Shown in pieces: positions 51,765-59,975 of a stretch of DNA of 64,000 nt. Positions within the stretch are counted from its first letter, which is position 1; every line of letters starts with the position of its first letter. A program made the position numbers and the translations under genes. Under the pieces are notes generated by a model. The model was not told where the DNA came from. It worked only from the letters and a program-made list of their open reading frames with translations, and did no database searches. Location: positions 16,666 to 80,665 of the forward strand of contig NZ_JASCTH010000042.1 in assembly GCF_030009775.1 (NCBI RefSeq). Direction: 5' to 3'. Source of the DNA: Actinoplanes sandaracinus (GTDB lineage: Bacteria; Actinomycetota; Actinomycetes; Mycobacteriales; Micromonosporaceae).

Positions 51765-52694
51765 GTACAGGACGTAGTCGATCCGCGCCGCCGGCATCCG
51801 CTCCTGCTCCCGGACCAGCAGGGTCATCGCGCGGGCGTCGGCCGCCGTCGGCCGGCGGGGATCGAGGGCTCGCGGCCACAACCGCGCGTACCGGACCACG
51901 GCAACCTCGGCCGCCACCACCAGCAGGTTGCTCAGCAGGTAGAGCAGAGTGAACACCCCGGCCACGGTGGCGAAACCTCCGTAGATCCAGCCGGCCCGCC
52001 GGACCAGTCCCGGCAGCACCGCCGCGCCCACATGGAGCAGCAGCGTGACCGCGACCGCGCCGATCACGGCGGCCGGCCACAGCGCACCGAACGGGGCCCG
52101 GCGGACCAGCAGCAGCCGGGCCACGGCCAGCAGGACGGCGAACGAGACCCCGACCGAACCCAGGACCGTCACAGCACGGGCCGGCAGCGGCAACGAGGGC
52201 AGGGCCGTGGACGCGACGGTGAGAGCGCCGAGGGCCACCGTGCCGGTGAGGAGCACCACCAGCGCGGCGACCGCCCGGACGTAGCGGGCGAACACGCCGG
52301 CCCGCCGGCGGACCGGAACAGCGGCCAGGTGATTGAGGGTCTCGTACGCGCTGAGGACCACCCCGATGCCGGTGAACACCAGCCCGGCGATGCCTGCGGC
52401 CAGCGCGGTAGGGGTGGCGGGCAGTCCGGCCATGAATGCCTCCACACCCGGCCGCAGCGCTGCCGGCACGATTGCGGTGACCAGGTCGTGACGAAGGCCG
52501 GGCCGCCGGGCCAGCACCCGCGACACGACCGCCACGCCGAGCAGCAGAACCGGGAAGAGGCTGAGGAACCCGTAGTAGGTGATCAGCGCGGCTTCCCGGA
52601 AACCGCCGTCGTCCAGGTACTTGCGGATGACGGCCCATCCGAACCCGAGCACCGCCCACCGCCGCTGCAGGTCGTCGAGGCCGCGGAGGGTCAC
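51750..52694 (-). CDS. YihY/BrkB-family membrane protein, second copy
   Basis: The 314-residue protein is a full-length YihY/BrkB member: GFREAALITYYGFLSLFPVL, then VFTGIGVVLSAYETLNHLAA and the late GGFATVAGVFTLLYLLSNLL with VVAAEVAVVRYARL. Unlike the copy at 42 kb it ends normally. The family has been proposed to act in membrane transport or envelope integrity; ribonuclease activity is not supported. The GTG start overlaps the stop of the DUF7144 gene (GTGA), so the two are coupled. The C-terminus is the short polar MPAARIDYVLYSPAG. Confidence 0.87.
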   Translation of the reverse strand: MTLRGLDDLQRRWAVLGFGWAVIRKYLDDGGFREAALITYYGFLSLFPVLLLGVAVVSRVLARRPGLRHDLVTAIVPAALRPGVEAFMAGLPATPTALAAGIAGLVFTGIGVVLSAYETLNHLAAVPVRRRAGVFARYVRAVAALVVLLTGTVALGALTVASTALPSLPLPARAVTVLGSVGVSFAVLLAVARLLLVRRAPFGALWPAAVIGAVAVTLLLHVGAAVLPGLVRRAGWIYGGFATVAGVFTLLYLLSNLLVVAAEVAVVRYARLWPRALDPRRPTAADARAMTLLVREQERMPAARIDYVLYSPAG

Positions 52695-53104
52695 GGCCCG
52701 TAGGCGTCGGCGACCTCGCCGCCGTGCGCCGCCACCGCGTAGACGATCGTCCCGGTCAGCGCGATCGCGACGACCGACCAGACCGGATGGGTGGCCGCGA
52801 ACGCGAAGTCCATCAGCGCCGACGAGCAACACAACAGCACCGCCGCGGCCCGGGCCCACCGCAGCCCGCGGACCAGGCCGAACCCGGCCACCGCCGCCGC
52901 CGCGCCGACCGCCAGGTGGGCCACGGCGAGACCGGTCAGGGACACCGGGAACAGCAGATCGGCCCGGCTGCCGGCCAGGATCTCCGGCCGCACCAGCGCC
53001 AGCAGTCCGACGTAGACGTGCAGAGTGCCGAGCACGACGAGGATCACCCCGCCGAAGAGCACCCATCCCACCCAACCGGTCGCCCGGCTCTGTTCGACGT
53101 CCAT
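52691..53104 (-). CDS. DUF7144-family membrane protein, second copy
   Basis: The 137-residue protein repeats the four-helix pattern of the gene at 26.8 kb: GWVGWVLFGGVILVVLGTLH, then LAVAHLAVGAAAAVAGFGLV, AAAVLLCCSSALMDFAFA and WSVVAIALTGTIVYAVAAHG. The function is unknown. I chose the ATG before DVEQSRATG, with GAGGAG upstream. Site 16 lies 143 nt upstream, farther than usual. It is the first gene of a pair with the YihY protein. Confidence 0.85.
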   Translation of the reverse strand: MDVEQSRATGWVGWVLFGGVILVVLGTLHVYVGLLALVRPEILAGSRADLLFPVSLTGLAVAHLAVGAAAAVAGFGLVRGLRWARAAAVLLCCSSALMDFAFAATHPVWSVVAIALTGTIVYAVAAHGGEVADAYGP

Positions 53105-53247
53105 CACCAGCTCCTCTCCGGACCCGGGTCAGCAGGCTTCCTGAACGGCGGTCCGCAGGCCGTGAGCACTGGCGCGCACGCCGTCGACCGCGGTGCGGAC
53201 CTCCGTCGATTCATGCCGGGATGATCCCGTGGCGTACCGGCCGGCAC

Positions 53248-53266
53248 GTCATCTCGACGGGATGAA
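53248..53266 (-). promoter_or_regulatory. 19-bp inverted repeat, site 16
   Basis: GTCATCTCGACGGGATGAA is a good copy with a perfect right half. It lies between the divergent DUF7144 operon (143 nt away) and the DUF6325 gene. Its centre is 53 bp from the centre of site 17. Confidence 0.6.
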
Positions 53267-53300
53267 CCGGTCTCCCGCGGGGACCGTGGCCGGTGCCCTC

Positions 53301-53319
53301 CTCACCCGTGCCGGATGAG
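53301..53319 (+). promoter_or_regulatory. 19-bp inverted repeat, site 17
   Basis: CTCACCCGTGCCGGATGAG ends 82 nt before the DUF6325 ATG, a little farther than the common leadered spacing. It is followed by GCGCC as at other strong sites. Confidence 0.7.
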
Positions 53320-53401
53320 GCGCCGGCCCTCCGGCCGGCCGGAGGATCGGCACCGGGCGTTCCCACGCCCGGATCGGTCGAACGACAGGAACGGAGTGCA
53401 G

Positions 53402-53944
53402 ATGGCCATCGGTCCCGTCCAGCTGATCGTGCTGGGCTTCCGGCACCCGGACTTCCACGGCGAGATCATCGCCGAACTGGAGCGGCTGCGGCAGAGCGAC
53501 ACCGTACGAGTGATCGACGCGCTGGCCGTCTACAAGGACAAGCGCGGCGAGGTGGAGGTGGAACACCTGAGCAACCTGTCACGAGAGGAGGCGGTCGAAC
53601 TGGGCAGCAAGGTCGGCGCGCTGATCGGGCTCGGCATCGACGGCGAGGCCGGGATGGCGGCCGGCGCCACCCGAGGAGCGGCCTCGGCCGAGGACGGGAT
53701 CGCCGTCTTCGACGACCCGCAGGCATGGGATGTGCTGGCCGACATCCCGGAGGACACCGCCGCGGCGCTGATCCTGATCGAACACCATTGGGCGGTGCCG
53801 CTGCGTGACGCCATCGCCCGGGCCGGCGGCTTCCGGATCGGCGACGGCTTCATCAGCCCGCTCGACCTGGTCGCGATCGGACTGATCGCCGCCGAGGAGG
53901 CCCGGCGACTGCACGACCTGGAGACGGCCGCGACCGTCCGGTGA
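53402..53944 (+). CDS. DUF6325-family protein, third copy
   Basis: The 180-residue protein has the DUF6325 pattern MAIGPVQLIVLGFRHPDFHG, VRVIDALAVYKDKRGEVEVE and AAALILIEHHWAVPLRDAIA. A helical tail (VAIGLIAAEEARRLHDLETA) is longer than in the copies at 20.9 and 21.6 kb. The middle (GLGIDGEAGMAAGATRGAAS) is glycine and alanine rich. GGAG lies ahead of the ATG. Its stop is followed after 14 nt by the arginine-rich micro-ORF. Function unknown. Confidence 0.82.
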   Translation: MAIGPVQLIVLGFRHPDFHGEIIAELERLRQSDTVRVIDALAVYKDKRGEVEVEHLSNLSREEAVELGSKVGALIGLGIDGEAGMAAGATRGAASAEDGIAVFDDPQAWDVLADIPEDTAAALILIEHHWAVPLRDAIARAGGFRIGDGFISPLDLVAIGLIAAEEARRLHDLETAATVR

Positions 53945-53958
53945 GAGGAGGAACGGAG

Positions 53959-54042
53959 ATGTTCGGAACACGGAGAGTGGCCCGGCGCACCGGCCGGCGC
54001 ACCGCCCGGCGGGTGACGCGCCGGGTGGTGCGCCGCCGTTGA
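53959..54042 (+). CDS. Arginine-tetrad microprotein, 27 aa
   Basis: A 27-codon frame has an exceptional Shine-Dalgarno (GAGGAGGAACGGAG just before ATG), 14 nt after the DUF6325 stop. After MFGT the product is a run of Arg-Arg pairs every four residues (RR-VA-RR-TG-RR-TA, then RR-VT-RR-VV-RRR), with 13 arginines in all. Such a sequence could bind nucleic acid or anionic lipid. The first DUF6325 gene of the other operon (21.6 kb) is also followed by a small basic ORF. It is too short for usual gene callers, and I see no alternative frame that explains the ribosome site. Confidence 0.6.
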   Translation: MFGTRRVARRTGRRTARRVTRRVVRRR

Positions 54043-54052
54043 CCGGCGCGAG

Positions 54053-55369
54053 TCAGCTGCGGCGGCTGGGCATCGCCAGCCGCCGCAGGCGTGTCCAGTC
54101 CAGTTCCGGCGACGCGGAGCGGGTCCCCGGCCGATACCGCGGGACCCGGACCCGCAACGCGCCCGGCCGGATCGAGCACCGCACCGGCGTGGGCAGGACG
54201 ACCGCCTCTCCGTCGATGCCGACCGGCACGGCCGGCGCGTCCGCGTCGATGACCGTCTCGGTGGCGACCCGGGCCGTCACCGACCGGGCCCGGCCGCGCC
54301 CGCTGATCAGCCGGGCCGCGTCGGCGGCCCCGCGGACGGTCACCACGAGCACCCCGAGCACCCCGAGGTCGAGGCGCGGCCGGCTCCCGATCCCGGCCAG
54401 CCCGGCAGTCGCGTACGGATTGTTGCTCACCAGCACCGCCCGCGGCCCCGGGATCGTCTCCCCGTCCATGCTGAGCCGCAGGTTCGGCCCGCCCGTCCCG
54501 GCCAGCACGTCCGGCAGCAGATCGAGTGCGGTGCCCGTCTTGTCGTCACGGTAGGCGGGACTCTGCACCACAGCCGCGTACGCCCCGAACGAGGCGTTGT
54601 TGACGAAGGTCCGGTCGCCGATCAGCCCCAGGTCGACGCGCAGTTCCACCCCGTCGGTGAGCGCGTCGAGGCAGCGCGCCGGGTTCTCCCGGTCCAGGCC
54701 GAGGTCGTGCGCGAAGTGATTGCGGGTGCCCGCCGAGATCACCATGAATGGAATCCCGTGCTGGGCGGCGATCTCGGCGACCAGCGCCTGCGTGCCGTCG
54801 CCGCCGGCCACCCCGAGCAGGTCGGCGCCGTCGGCGAGGGCTCCGCGGGCCAGTTCGGCCACATCGACGGCGGGACCGTCGAGCAGATGCACCCGGGCGC
54901 CGAGCCCACGCGCCAGTTCGGCCAGGCGGAAGCGGTCCACCTTCCCGCCGCCCGAGCGCGGATTCATGATCAGGTACGGGTGGCGCGGCGGCGGTGTCTC
55001 GTACTCGGCCGGCCCGTCGCCCGCGTCGGCCAGCGCCTGTCGCCCCGCCGCCAGCGCCGCCGCCCAGAGCAGCCCGAGAGCGATCACGGCCCACAGCAGA
55101 TGGTGGCGTACATACAGGACGGCGACCGCGGCCGGTACGAGCACCACCACCACGGCGGCCAGCCAGCGCAGCGGTCCTCGCCGGCTGAGGAACACCCACG
55201 CTCCGGCCAGCCCGATGGCGGCGCCGAAGGCCCCGGTCAGCAGCAGCCCGGCGCTGCCCCGGATCCCGGCGGCGGTGAGTATCAGTACGACGGCGGCCGC
55301 CGCGGCGGCGAACGCGAGCCGCGCCAGCCAGCGCCGGGCCGCCGGGGAGATGACTGCTGGATGCGCCAT
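54053..55369 (-). CDS. Lipid kinase (diacylglycerol-kinase-type) with N-terminal membrane domain
   Basis: The 438-residue protein has four N-terminal membrane segments in about 115 residues, then a DAGK catalytic domain from about residue 130. It shows LIMNPRSGGGKVDRF, GVAGGDGTQALVAEIA (the GGDGT nucleotide motif), VISAGTRNHFAHDLGLD and VNNASFGAYA. It probably phosphorylates diacylglycerol or a related lipid at the membrane. An internal feature is the poly-Ala first helix. It is convergent with the microprotein (10 nt apart) and divergent from the M48 protease gene, with site 18 between them. Confidence 0.88.
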   Translation of the reverse strand: MAHPAVISPAARRWLARLAFAAAAAAVVLILTAAGIRGSAGLLLTGAFGAAIGLAGAWVFLSRRGPLRWLAAVVVVLVPAAVAVLYVRHHLLWAVIALGLLWAAALAAGRQALADAGDGPAEYETPPPRHPYLIMNPRSGGGKVDRFRLAELARGLGARVHLLDGPAVDVAELARGALADGADLLGVAGGDGTQALVAEIAAQHGIPFMVISAGTRNHFAHDLGLDRENPARCLDALTDGVELRVDLGLIGDRTFVNNASFGAYAAVVQSPAYRDDKTGTALDLLPDVLAGTGGPNLRLSMDGETIPGPRAVLVSNNPYATAGLAGIGSRPRLDLGVLGVLVVTVRGAADAARLISGRGRARSVTARVATETVIDADAPAVPVGIDGEAVVLPTPVRCSIRPGALRVRVPRYRPGTRSASPELDWTRLRRLAMPSRRS

Positions 55370-55441
55370 GGCGAAGCTCCTTCACACATACGCGGGTGCG
55401 GTCCTTGCGCATGCAGCGTCGCGTCCGGCCCGGTGCCGGGC

Positions 55442-55460
55442 CTCATACCGGTGGGATGAG
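55442..55460. promoter_or_regulatory. 19-bp inverted repeat, site 18
   Basis: CTCATACCGGTGGGATGAG has a perfect right half. It is the only copy between the divergent lipid kinase gene (72 nt) and the M48 peptidase gene (76 nt), so it may serve both. Confidence 0.65.
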
Positions 55461-55536
55461 GCGTGCGGATCCGGTCCGGCGCAGAGTCGGCGTCGGACCG
55501 GGACGAGCGGCGAACCGGAGGACAGGAGAGACCGTC

Positions 55537-56391
55537 GTGTCGACGTCATCACGGCAGAGCAGCCGGCTCCGGCACCCCGCCGAGCTGCTCTTCTACACGT
55601 TCATGGTGATCCTCAACGTGATCATCATCGGGCTGATCGTGCAGTTCGCGGTCATGCTGCCCTACCTGCCGGAACGGCTGGCGGACAGCGGCTGGGCGAA
55701 CGCGATCCGGTCCGCCCTCATCGGGTTGCTCCTGCTGATCCCGGCACTCGTGGTGGTCCGTGAGACGCAGCGGGCGACCGTCCGCGGCACCGCGGTCGAG
55801 CTGTCCCCGCACCAGTACGCCGACCTGTACCGCACCATGGACGACTTCGCCCGCCGGCTGGGACTGCCCCGCCGCCCGCAACTGTTCCTGGCCAACGGCA
55901 ACGGCACTCTCAACGCCTTCGCCGCCCAGGCCACCGGCCACGACTACGTGGTACTCGCCAACGAACTGTTCGTGAACCTGCGGCAGAACAACCGCGAGGG
56001 ACTGCGCTTCATCCTCGGGCACGAACTGGGCCACATCCGCCTGCACCATGTCTCCCTCTGGTACCAGCTGTCGGTCGCCTACTCCGAGCGGATCCCGGTG
56101 CTCGGCCCGACCCTGTCCCGGCTGCGCGAGTACTCCTGCGACCGGCACGGCGCCCACCTCGCGCCGCTCGGCTCCTCAGGGCTGGTACTGCTCGCCTCCG
56201 GCCGCCACACCGAGCAGGTGACCGACGTGGAGCAACTGGTGCGGCAGGGGCGAGCGCTGCGGGGCTTCTGGGTCGAGCTGGCACAGCTGAACCATTCGCA
56301 TCCGTACACGGTGCGGCGGTTGGAACGGCTCTTCCGTCTCGGCCTCTTCCATGCCCGCGTCCGCGGTGCCGAGGCGGAGAAGGCGGTTTGA
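55537..56391 (+). CDS. M48-family membrane metallopeptidase (HtpX-like)
   Basis: The 284-residue protease has two N-terminal membrane helices (about 18-40 and 60-75). The zinc-binding HELGH is at about 162-166 (FILGHELGHIRLHH), and the third ligand Glu is in LREYSCDRHGA. It probably cleaves misfolded or specific membrane proteins. The GTG start follows AGGAGAG. Cytoplasmic-face catalysis is expected for this family. PPK2, a small conserved protein and a K+ channel follow on the same strand within 70-nt gaps, so these four may form one operon under site 18. Confidence 0.87.
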   Translation: MSTSSRQSSRLRHPAELLFYTFMVILNVIIIGLIVQFAVMLPYLPERLADSGWANAIRSALIGLLLLIPALVVVRETQRATVRGTAVELSPHQYADLYRTMDDFARRLGLPRRPQLFLANGNGTLNAFAAQATGHDYVVLANELFVNLRQNNREGLRFILGHELGHIRLHHVSLWYQLSVAYSERIPVLGPTLSRLREYSCDRHGAHLAPLGSSGLVLLASGRHTEQVTDVEQLVRQGRALRGFWVELAQLNHSHPYTVRRLERLFRLGLFHARVRGAEAEKAV

Positions 56392-56440
56392 CCCCGGCCC
56401 ACGCGGTCGTGAACAGGTGAGCCGAGGACGGGAGAGTGTG

Positions 56441-57301
56441 ATGGGGCGGGATCTGGCCGGCGCCTACGACCGGGCTCTGCGAGAGCTGCGGGTGCTGCGG
56501 CGCGAACGCGATGTTCTGGCGCGCAAACTCGACCTGGAGCGGGGCCTTCGCCCCTGGCAGGTGGAGTTGCTCAAACTGCAGCGCCACCTCGAAGTCGAAC
56601 AACTCCGCATGATCGTCCTGTTCGAAGGGCGGGACGCGGCCGGCAAGGGCGGCGTCATCCGCCGGGTCACCCGGTTCATGAATGAGAAGCACTACCGGGT
56701 CGTCGCGCTCGGCCGGCCCACCGGCGAACAGCGGTCGCAGTGGTACTTCCAGCGCTACGTCGCACAGTTCCCGGCCGGCGGTGAGATCGTCCTGTTCGAC
56801 CGGAGCTGGTACAGCCGCGCGATGGTCGAACGCGTCTTCGGCTTCTGCAGCGAGAAGGAGTACCGCGACTTCCTTCGCGGCGTCACCGGCTTCGAGAAGG
56901 ACCTGGTTCGTCAGGGCACCATCCTGGTCAAGCTCTACTTCAGCGTCACCAGGCAGGAGCAGGCGCGCCGCTTCGAACGGCGCAGAACCGACCCGCTGCG
57001 CCGGTGGAAACTCAGCGAGATAGACCTTCAGGCACAGGACCGCTGGGACGATTTCACCGACCGCAAGTACGACATGCTGCGGCACACCGGCACGCGGGCC
57101 GCGCCCTGGCTGATCGTCCGCTCCAACGACAAGCGCCGGGCGCGGCTGAACACGATAAAGGTCATCCTCAACGCGATCGACTACAAGGGACGCGACCCCG
57201 GCCTCGATTTCACACCCGATGCGCGGATCGTCGTTCCCGGAGCGGACGAGATGACCCTCATGGAGGCCCAGCGCCGGCACACCGGGAAGTTCACCGGCTG
57301 A
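56441..57301 (+). CDS. ppk2: Polyphosphate kinase 2
   Basis: The 286-residue enzyme transfers phosphate between polyphosphate and nucleoside di- or monophosphates. Walker A is GRDAAGKG (63-70), Walker B begins at Asp120 (LFDRSWYSRAMVERVFGF), and the lid module includes RFERRRTDPLRRWKLSEID. The length fits the single-domain PPK2 class I, which makes ATP or GTP from polyphosphate. An N-terminal coiled-coil-like helix (ALRELRVLRRERDVLARKLD) precedes the domain. GGGAGAG lies before the ATG. Its neighbour genes suggest a role in energy supply under stress. Confidence 0.93.
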   Translation: MGRDLAGAYDRALRELRVLRRERDVLARKLDLERGLRPWQVELLKLQRHLEVEQLRMIVLFEGRDAAGKGGVIRRVTRFMNEKHYRVVALGRPTGEQRSQWYFQRYVAQFPAGGEIVLFDRSWYSRAMVERVFGFCSEKEYRDFLRGVTGFEKDLVRQGTILVKLYFSVTRQEQARRFERRRTDPLRRWKLSEIDLQAQDRWDDFTDRKYDMLRHTGTRAAPWLIVRSNDKRRARLNTIKVILNAIDYKGRDPGLDFTPDARIVVPGADEMTLMEAQRRHTGKFTG

Positions 57302-57321
57302 GCCGGTGAGGAGGAGCGACC

Positions 57322-57552
57322 ATGCCCGAGGCGACATATCAGGTCCGAGTCTGCGGGATGATCCCGGACGATCTCCTCGCCGAGCTGCGAGACCTCACCG
57401 TGAGCGTCGAACCGGCCGAGACCGTGCTGTACGGCTCGCTGCCCGACCAGTCCGCCGTGGTGGGACTCATCGCCCGGATCCACGGCCTGGGCCTGCAGCT
57501 CATCGAGGTACGGCGACTGCCGGCTCAGGAAGGCCCGGAACCCCTGCGATGA
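57322..57552 (+). CDS. Small conserved protein, 76 aa, paralog of the 27.3-kb gene
   Basis: The sequence starts ATYQVRVCGMIPDDLLAELR and ends with a LIARIHGLGLQLIEVRRLP unit, resembling the small gene at 27.2-27.5 kb. It reads as a small alpha/beta ferredoxin-like protein. GAGGAGCG lies ahead of the ATG. Its stop overlaps the K+ channel start (ATGA), so the two are coupled. No function can be given. Confidence 0.75.
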   Translation: MPEATYQVRVCGMIPDDLLAELRDLTVSVEPAETVLYGSLPDQSAVVGLIARIHGLGLQLIEVRRLPAQEGPEPLR

Positions 57553-58214
57553 GGACCCGGCCCACCCGCGGCGGCTACGGCCTGGTGCTGGTCCTGATCG
57601 TCGGCACCTATGTGCTGGCGCTGTCCGCCCAGCATCGATGGATGATCGCGGTCCTGCTGTTCGTGCAGACCGGGACGGTGTGGCAGGCGCTGCGGGTGTC
57701 CGGCGCCCGGACCGGCGTACGGCTGGCCGCAGCCGTCGTCTTCGTGCTCGCCCTGGTCGGGGCCGTGCTGAACGTGGTGGCGGGGGACAGCCCACTGATC
57801 GGTTGGACCTTCCTGGCGGCCAGCGCCCTCTATCTGCTGGCCCCGTTCTCCATCGTCCGGGATCTCGGGACCCACCGCGGTGTCGACCCGCAGACCATGC
57901 TGGGGGCGCTCGCCGCGTACCTGCTGATCGGGATGGCCTTCGGGTTCGGGTACGCCTGCCTGGCCGCGATCCAGCCGGGCCCGCTCTTCGGCGACGGGGG
58001 CGACCCCAGCCTGTCCGAGGCGCTCTTCTTCAGCTTCGTCACCATGACCACGACCGGCTACGGCGACCTGGTCCCGGTGGCGAACCCGGCCCAGAGCATC
58101 GCCGTGCTGGAGGCGCTGACCGGCCAGCTCTTCCTCGTCACCGCGGTGGCGAAAGTGGTGGAGAACTGGCGGCCCCGCGCCTGGAACAGCCGCAAGGACC
58201 AGACGCGACCCTGA
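57549..58214 (+). CDS. Two-pore-helix potassium channel (ion-trans-2 type)
   Basis: The 221-residue protein has about five hydrophobic segments, then a pore loop with the K+ selectivity filter TTTGYGD at residues 167-173 (SFVTMTTTGYGDLVPVANP) and a final helix (LEALTGQLFLVTAVAKVVEN). It lacks a C-terminal RCK domain, so gating is not obviously ligand-driven. It forms the last gene of the M48-PPK2 block. Its stop is 19 nt from the convergent DUF2231-like gene. Confidence 0.9.
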   Translation: MRTRPTRGGYGLVLVLIVGTYVLALSAQHRWMIAVLLFVQTGTVWQALRVSGARTGVRLAAAVVFVLALVGAVLNVVAGDSPLIGWTFLAASALYLLAPFSIVRDLGTHRGVDPQTMLGALAAYLLIGMAFGFGYACLAAIQPGPLFGDGGDPSLSEALFFSFVTMTTTGYGDLVPVANPAQSIAVLEALTGQLFLVTAVAKVVENWRPRAWNSRKDQTRP

Positions 58215-58233
58215 CGCACCAGAGCGGTCCGGG

Positions 58234-58695
58234 TCAGTTCTGCGGGGCCGGACGCGGGGATCGGGGCTCGGCCATCGGCGCGCGACGATCCCCGAACCGC
58301 CCGCCGAACCAGGCGCCGAACCCGGCAAGCGCCAGTCCGGCGACCTGGACCATGAGCAGCCCCGGATCGGCGGCGCGGTCGGGATCGCGCACCCGCACCA
58401 GGGCCAGAACCGCGAACAGCACCAGCACCCCGACATCGAGCAGCAGGCCGAGAAAGCGGGAGCGGGCAACCGATGGCTCGCGCGCGGCGAAGGCGTCGAA
58501 CCCGGTCGCCAGCCCGGCGCACAGGCCACCGGCCAGACCCGCCACGATGTTCCAGAAGGCCAGGGTGCCGACCAGCGCGGGCGCCCCCAGGACGGTGGCG
58601 AGGTCGAACACCGAAGCGGTCCAGAACAGGCCCAGCGGGAACATCAGCAGCAACGGCTGCACCGCGTGTCCCCCGATACGGAGTCGGCTCTGCAT
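58234..58695 (-). CDS. DUF2231-like membrane protein
   Basis: The 153-residue protein starts with GGHAVQPLLLMFPLGLFWTA, which matches the DUF2231 beginning GHPLHPxLVxFPIGLW with altered residues. It has four membrane segments, including GTLAFWNIVAGLAGGLCAGL, LLDVGVLVLFAVLALVR and LLMVQVAGLALAGFGAWFGG. Family members are often near heme or redox proteins but have no proven function. GCAGGAGG lies before the ATG. Confidence 0.75.
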   Translation of the reverse strand: MQSRLRIGGHAVQPLLLMFPLGLFWTASVFDLATVLGAPALVGTLAFWNIVAGLAGGLCAGLATGFDAFAAREPSVARSRFLGLLLDVGVLVLFAVLALVRVRDPDRAADPGLLMVQVAGLALAGFGAWFGGRFGDRRAPMAEPRSPRPAPQN

Positions 58696-58828
58696 GCGGC
58701 TGTCCTCCTGCCGTGCGCCGGCGGATCGGGGGAGGCGGGCGCGGACCGTCACGCCGTCGTGGGACGGGCTCGCGGCGCCTGCCCGGTGACCGGACCACCA
58801 CAGCCTCGAAGGCCGGGCCCGCGGCGGC

Positions 58829-58847
58829 GTCATCCTCGGCGGGTGAA
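58829..58847 (-). promoter_or_regulatory. 19-bp inverted repeat, site 19
   Basis: GTCATCCTCGGCGGGTGAA is a good copy lying 133 nt from the minus-strand DUF2231-like start. Its centre is 53 bp from the centre of site 20. Confidence 0.65.
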
Positions 58848-58881
58848 CCGGCCGGGACGCCGGCCCCACCGGATCCGACGG

Positions 58882-58900
58882 CTCATCCGGAGCGAGGGAT
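58882..58900 (+). promoter_or_regulatory. 19-bp inverted repeat, site 20
   Basis: CTCATCCGGAGCGAGGGAT has a good left half and a weak right half. It ends 59 nt before the repeat-lipoprotein ATG, in the leadered class, and pairs with site 19. Confidence 0.6.
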
Positions 58901-58959
58901 GTCCAGGACACACCGTTCGCGCACGCTCGGCGCAGCCGTACGAGAGTGGAGAACCGATC

Positions 58960-59928
58960 ATGAGAAGACCTGGACATCGGCTGCTCGCGCCGGTCGGTGT
59001 GATGCTGTGCGGGCTTGCCGGTCTCGCGGCGTGCACCGGCGAGGGCGAGGTGGGGTCACCGCCGTCGGCGCGGCCGTCGGCGGCACGGGCCGAGTCCTCG
59101 GCCGAACCCGCCCGCTCCCGTGAGCCGGCCGCGGAGGGGACCGAGCGTTCCGAGCCGGACCGTACGGCGACGAGCCGCGACACCCGGTCCGCGGAGACGG
59201 GCGGCGCTGCCGAGACGACCAAGCCCGCAGAGGCTGGCGGCGCTGCCGCAACGACCGAGCCCGCGGAGACGACCGAGCCCGCCGAGACGACCAAGCCCGC
59301 CGAGACGACCAAGCCCGCCGAGACGACCAAGCCCGCGCAGGCGCCGCAACCGGTGGTGACGGACGACCGCGTCACCGAGGCGACGCCTACCGGACAGCAG
59401 GCCGCGACCACCAGCCGGCCGGAGCCGTCCGCCACGTCCGCGTCGGCCGTCGCCGGGCCGGTCGCCGGCGACTCCGGCGGCCTCGTGGGCTGGCTGTTGC
59501 TCTTTCTGCTCTTCGCCGGTCTCGGCGCGGCCATCGTGCTGGCCCGCTCCCGGCGCAACTCGACCTGGGACGCCGAAGCCGGCGACCTGGCCGCCGAGAC
59601 CTCCGTCGTCACCGAATCGCGGCTGCCCCCGGTCCGGAGAACCCTGGAGCCAGCGCCGCGATCCCTCGCCTGGTCACCGGTCCGTGACAACCTCACCAGC
59701 CTGGCCGCACGCTGGGCCGCCCTCGCCGGCCAGAGCGCCGACGGCAGCCGTCAGGCGATGGCGAACGGCGTCACGATCCTGCTCCGCGACCTCGTCACCG
59801 CCGTCGACGCCGAGAACGAGGCCGTGGCCTCCGGCCGGGATCGGCAGCTCCTCCGCCAGCAGGTGGAACAGATCCTGGACGCCCTGGAAGCGGCCTTGAC
59901 TCCGGCCCCGGCGAACCCGCTGAACTGA
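58960..59928 (+). CDS. Repeat-bearing lipoprotein with C-terminal membrane helix
   Basis: The 322-residue protein starts with a signal region and lipobox-like LCGLAGLAACTGEG, so Cys25 is a likely lipid anchor. A long Ala/Glu/Thr/Ser-rich region follows, with several tandem copies of the hexapeptide PAETTK (DNA period 18 nt, about 59220-59340). A later membrane segment (GLVGWLLLFLLFAGLGAAIVLA) and a soluble helical tail (LLRDLVTAVDAENEAV) close the chain. No family is recognised. GTGGAG lies ahead of the ATG. The linker composition suggests a cell-wall-spanning stalk. Confidence 0.7.
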   Translation: MRRPGHRLLAPVGVMLCGLAGLAACTGEGEVGSPPSARPSAARAESSAEPARSREPAAEGTERSEPDRTATSRDTRSAETGGAAETTKPAEAGGAAATTEPAETTEPAETTKPAETTKPAETTKPAQAPQPVVTDDRVTEATPTGQQAATTSRPEPSATSASAVAGPVAGDSGGLVGWLLLFLLFAGLGAAIVLARSRRNSTWDAEAGDLAAETSVVTESRLPPVRRTLEPAPRSLAWSPVRDNLTSLAARWAALAGQSADGSRQAMANGVTILLRDLVTAVDAENEAVASGRDRQLLRQQVEQILDALEAALTPAPANPLN

Positions 59929-59975
59929 GCGCCGCGCCGCATGCGCTTCCGGCGCGCACGGGCGCCCGGGACGCG

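Noticed and set aside
53210..53225. TTCATGC...GGATGAT near 53.21 kb as a further copy
   Set aside because: The half-sites are separated by about one base instead of five, so they cannot form the same dyad.
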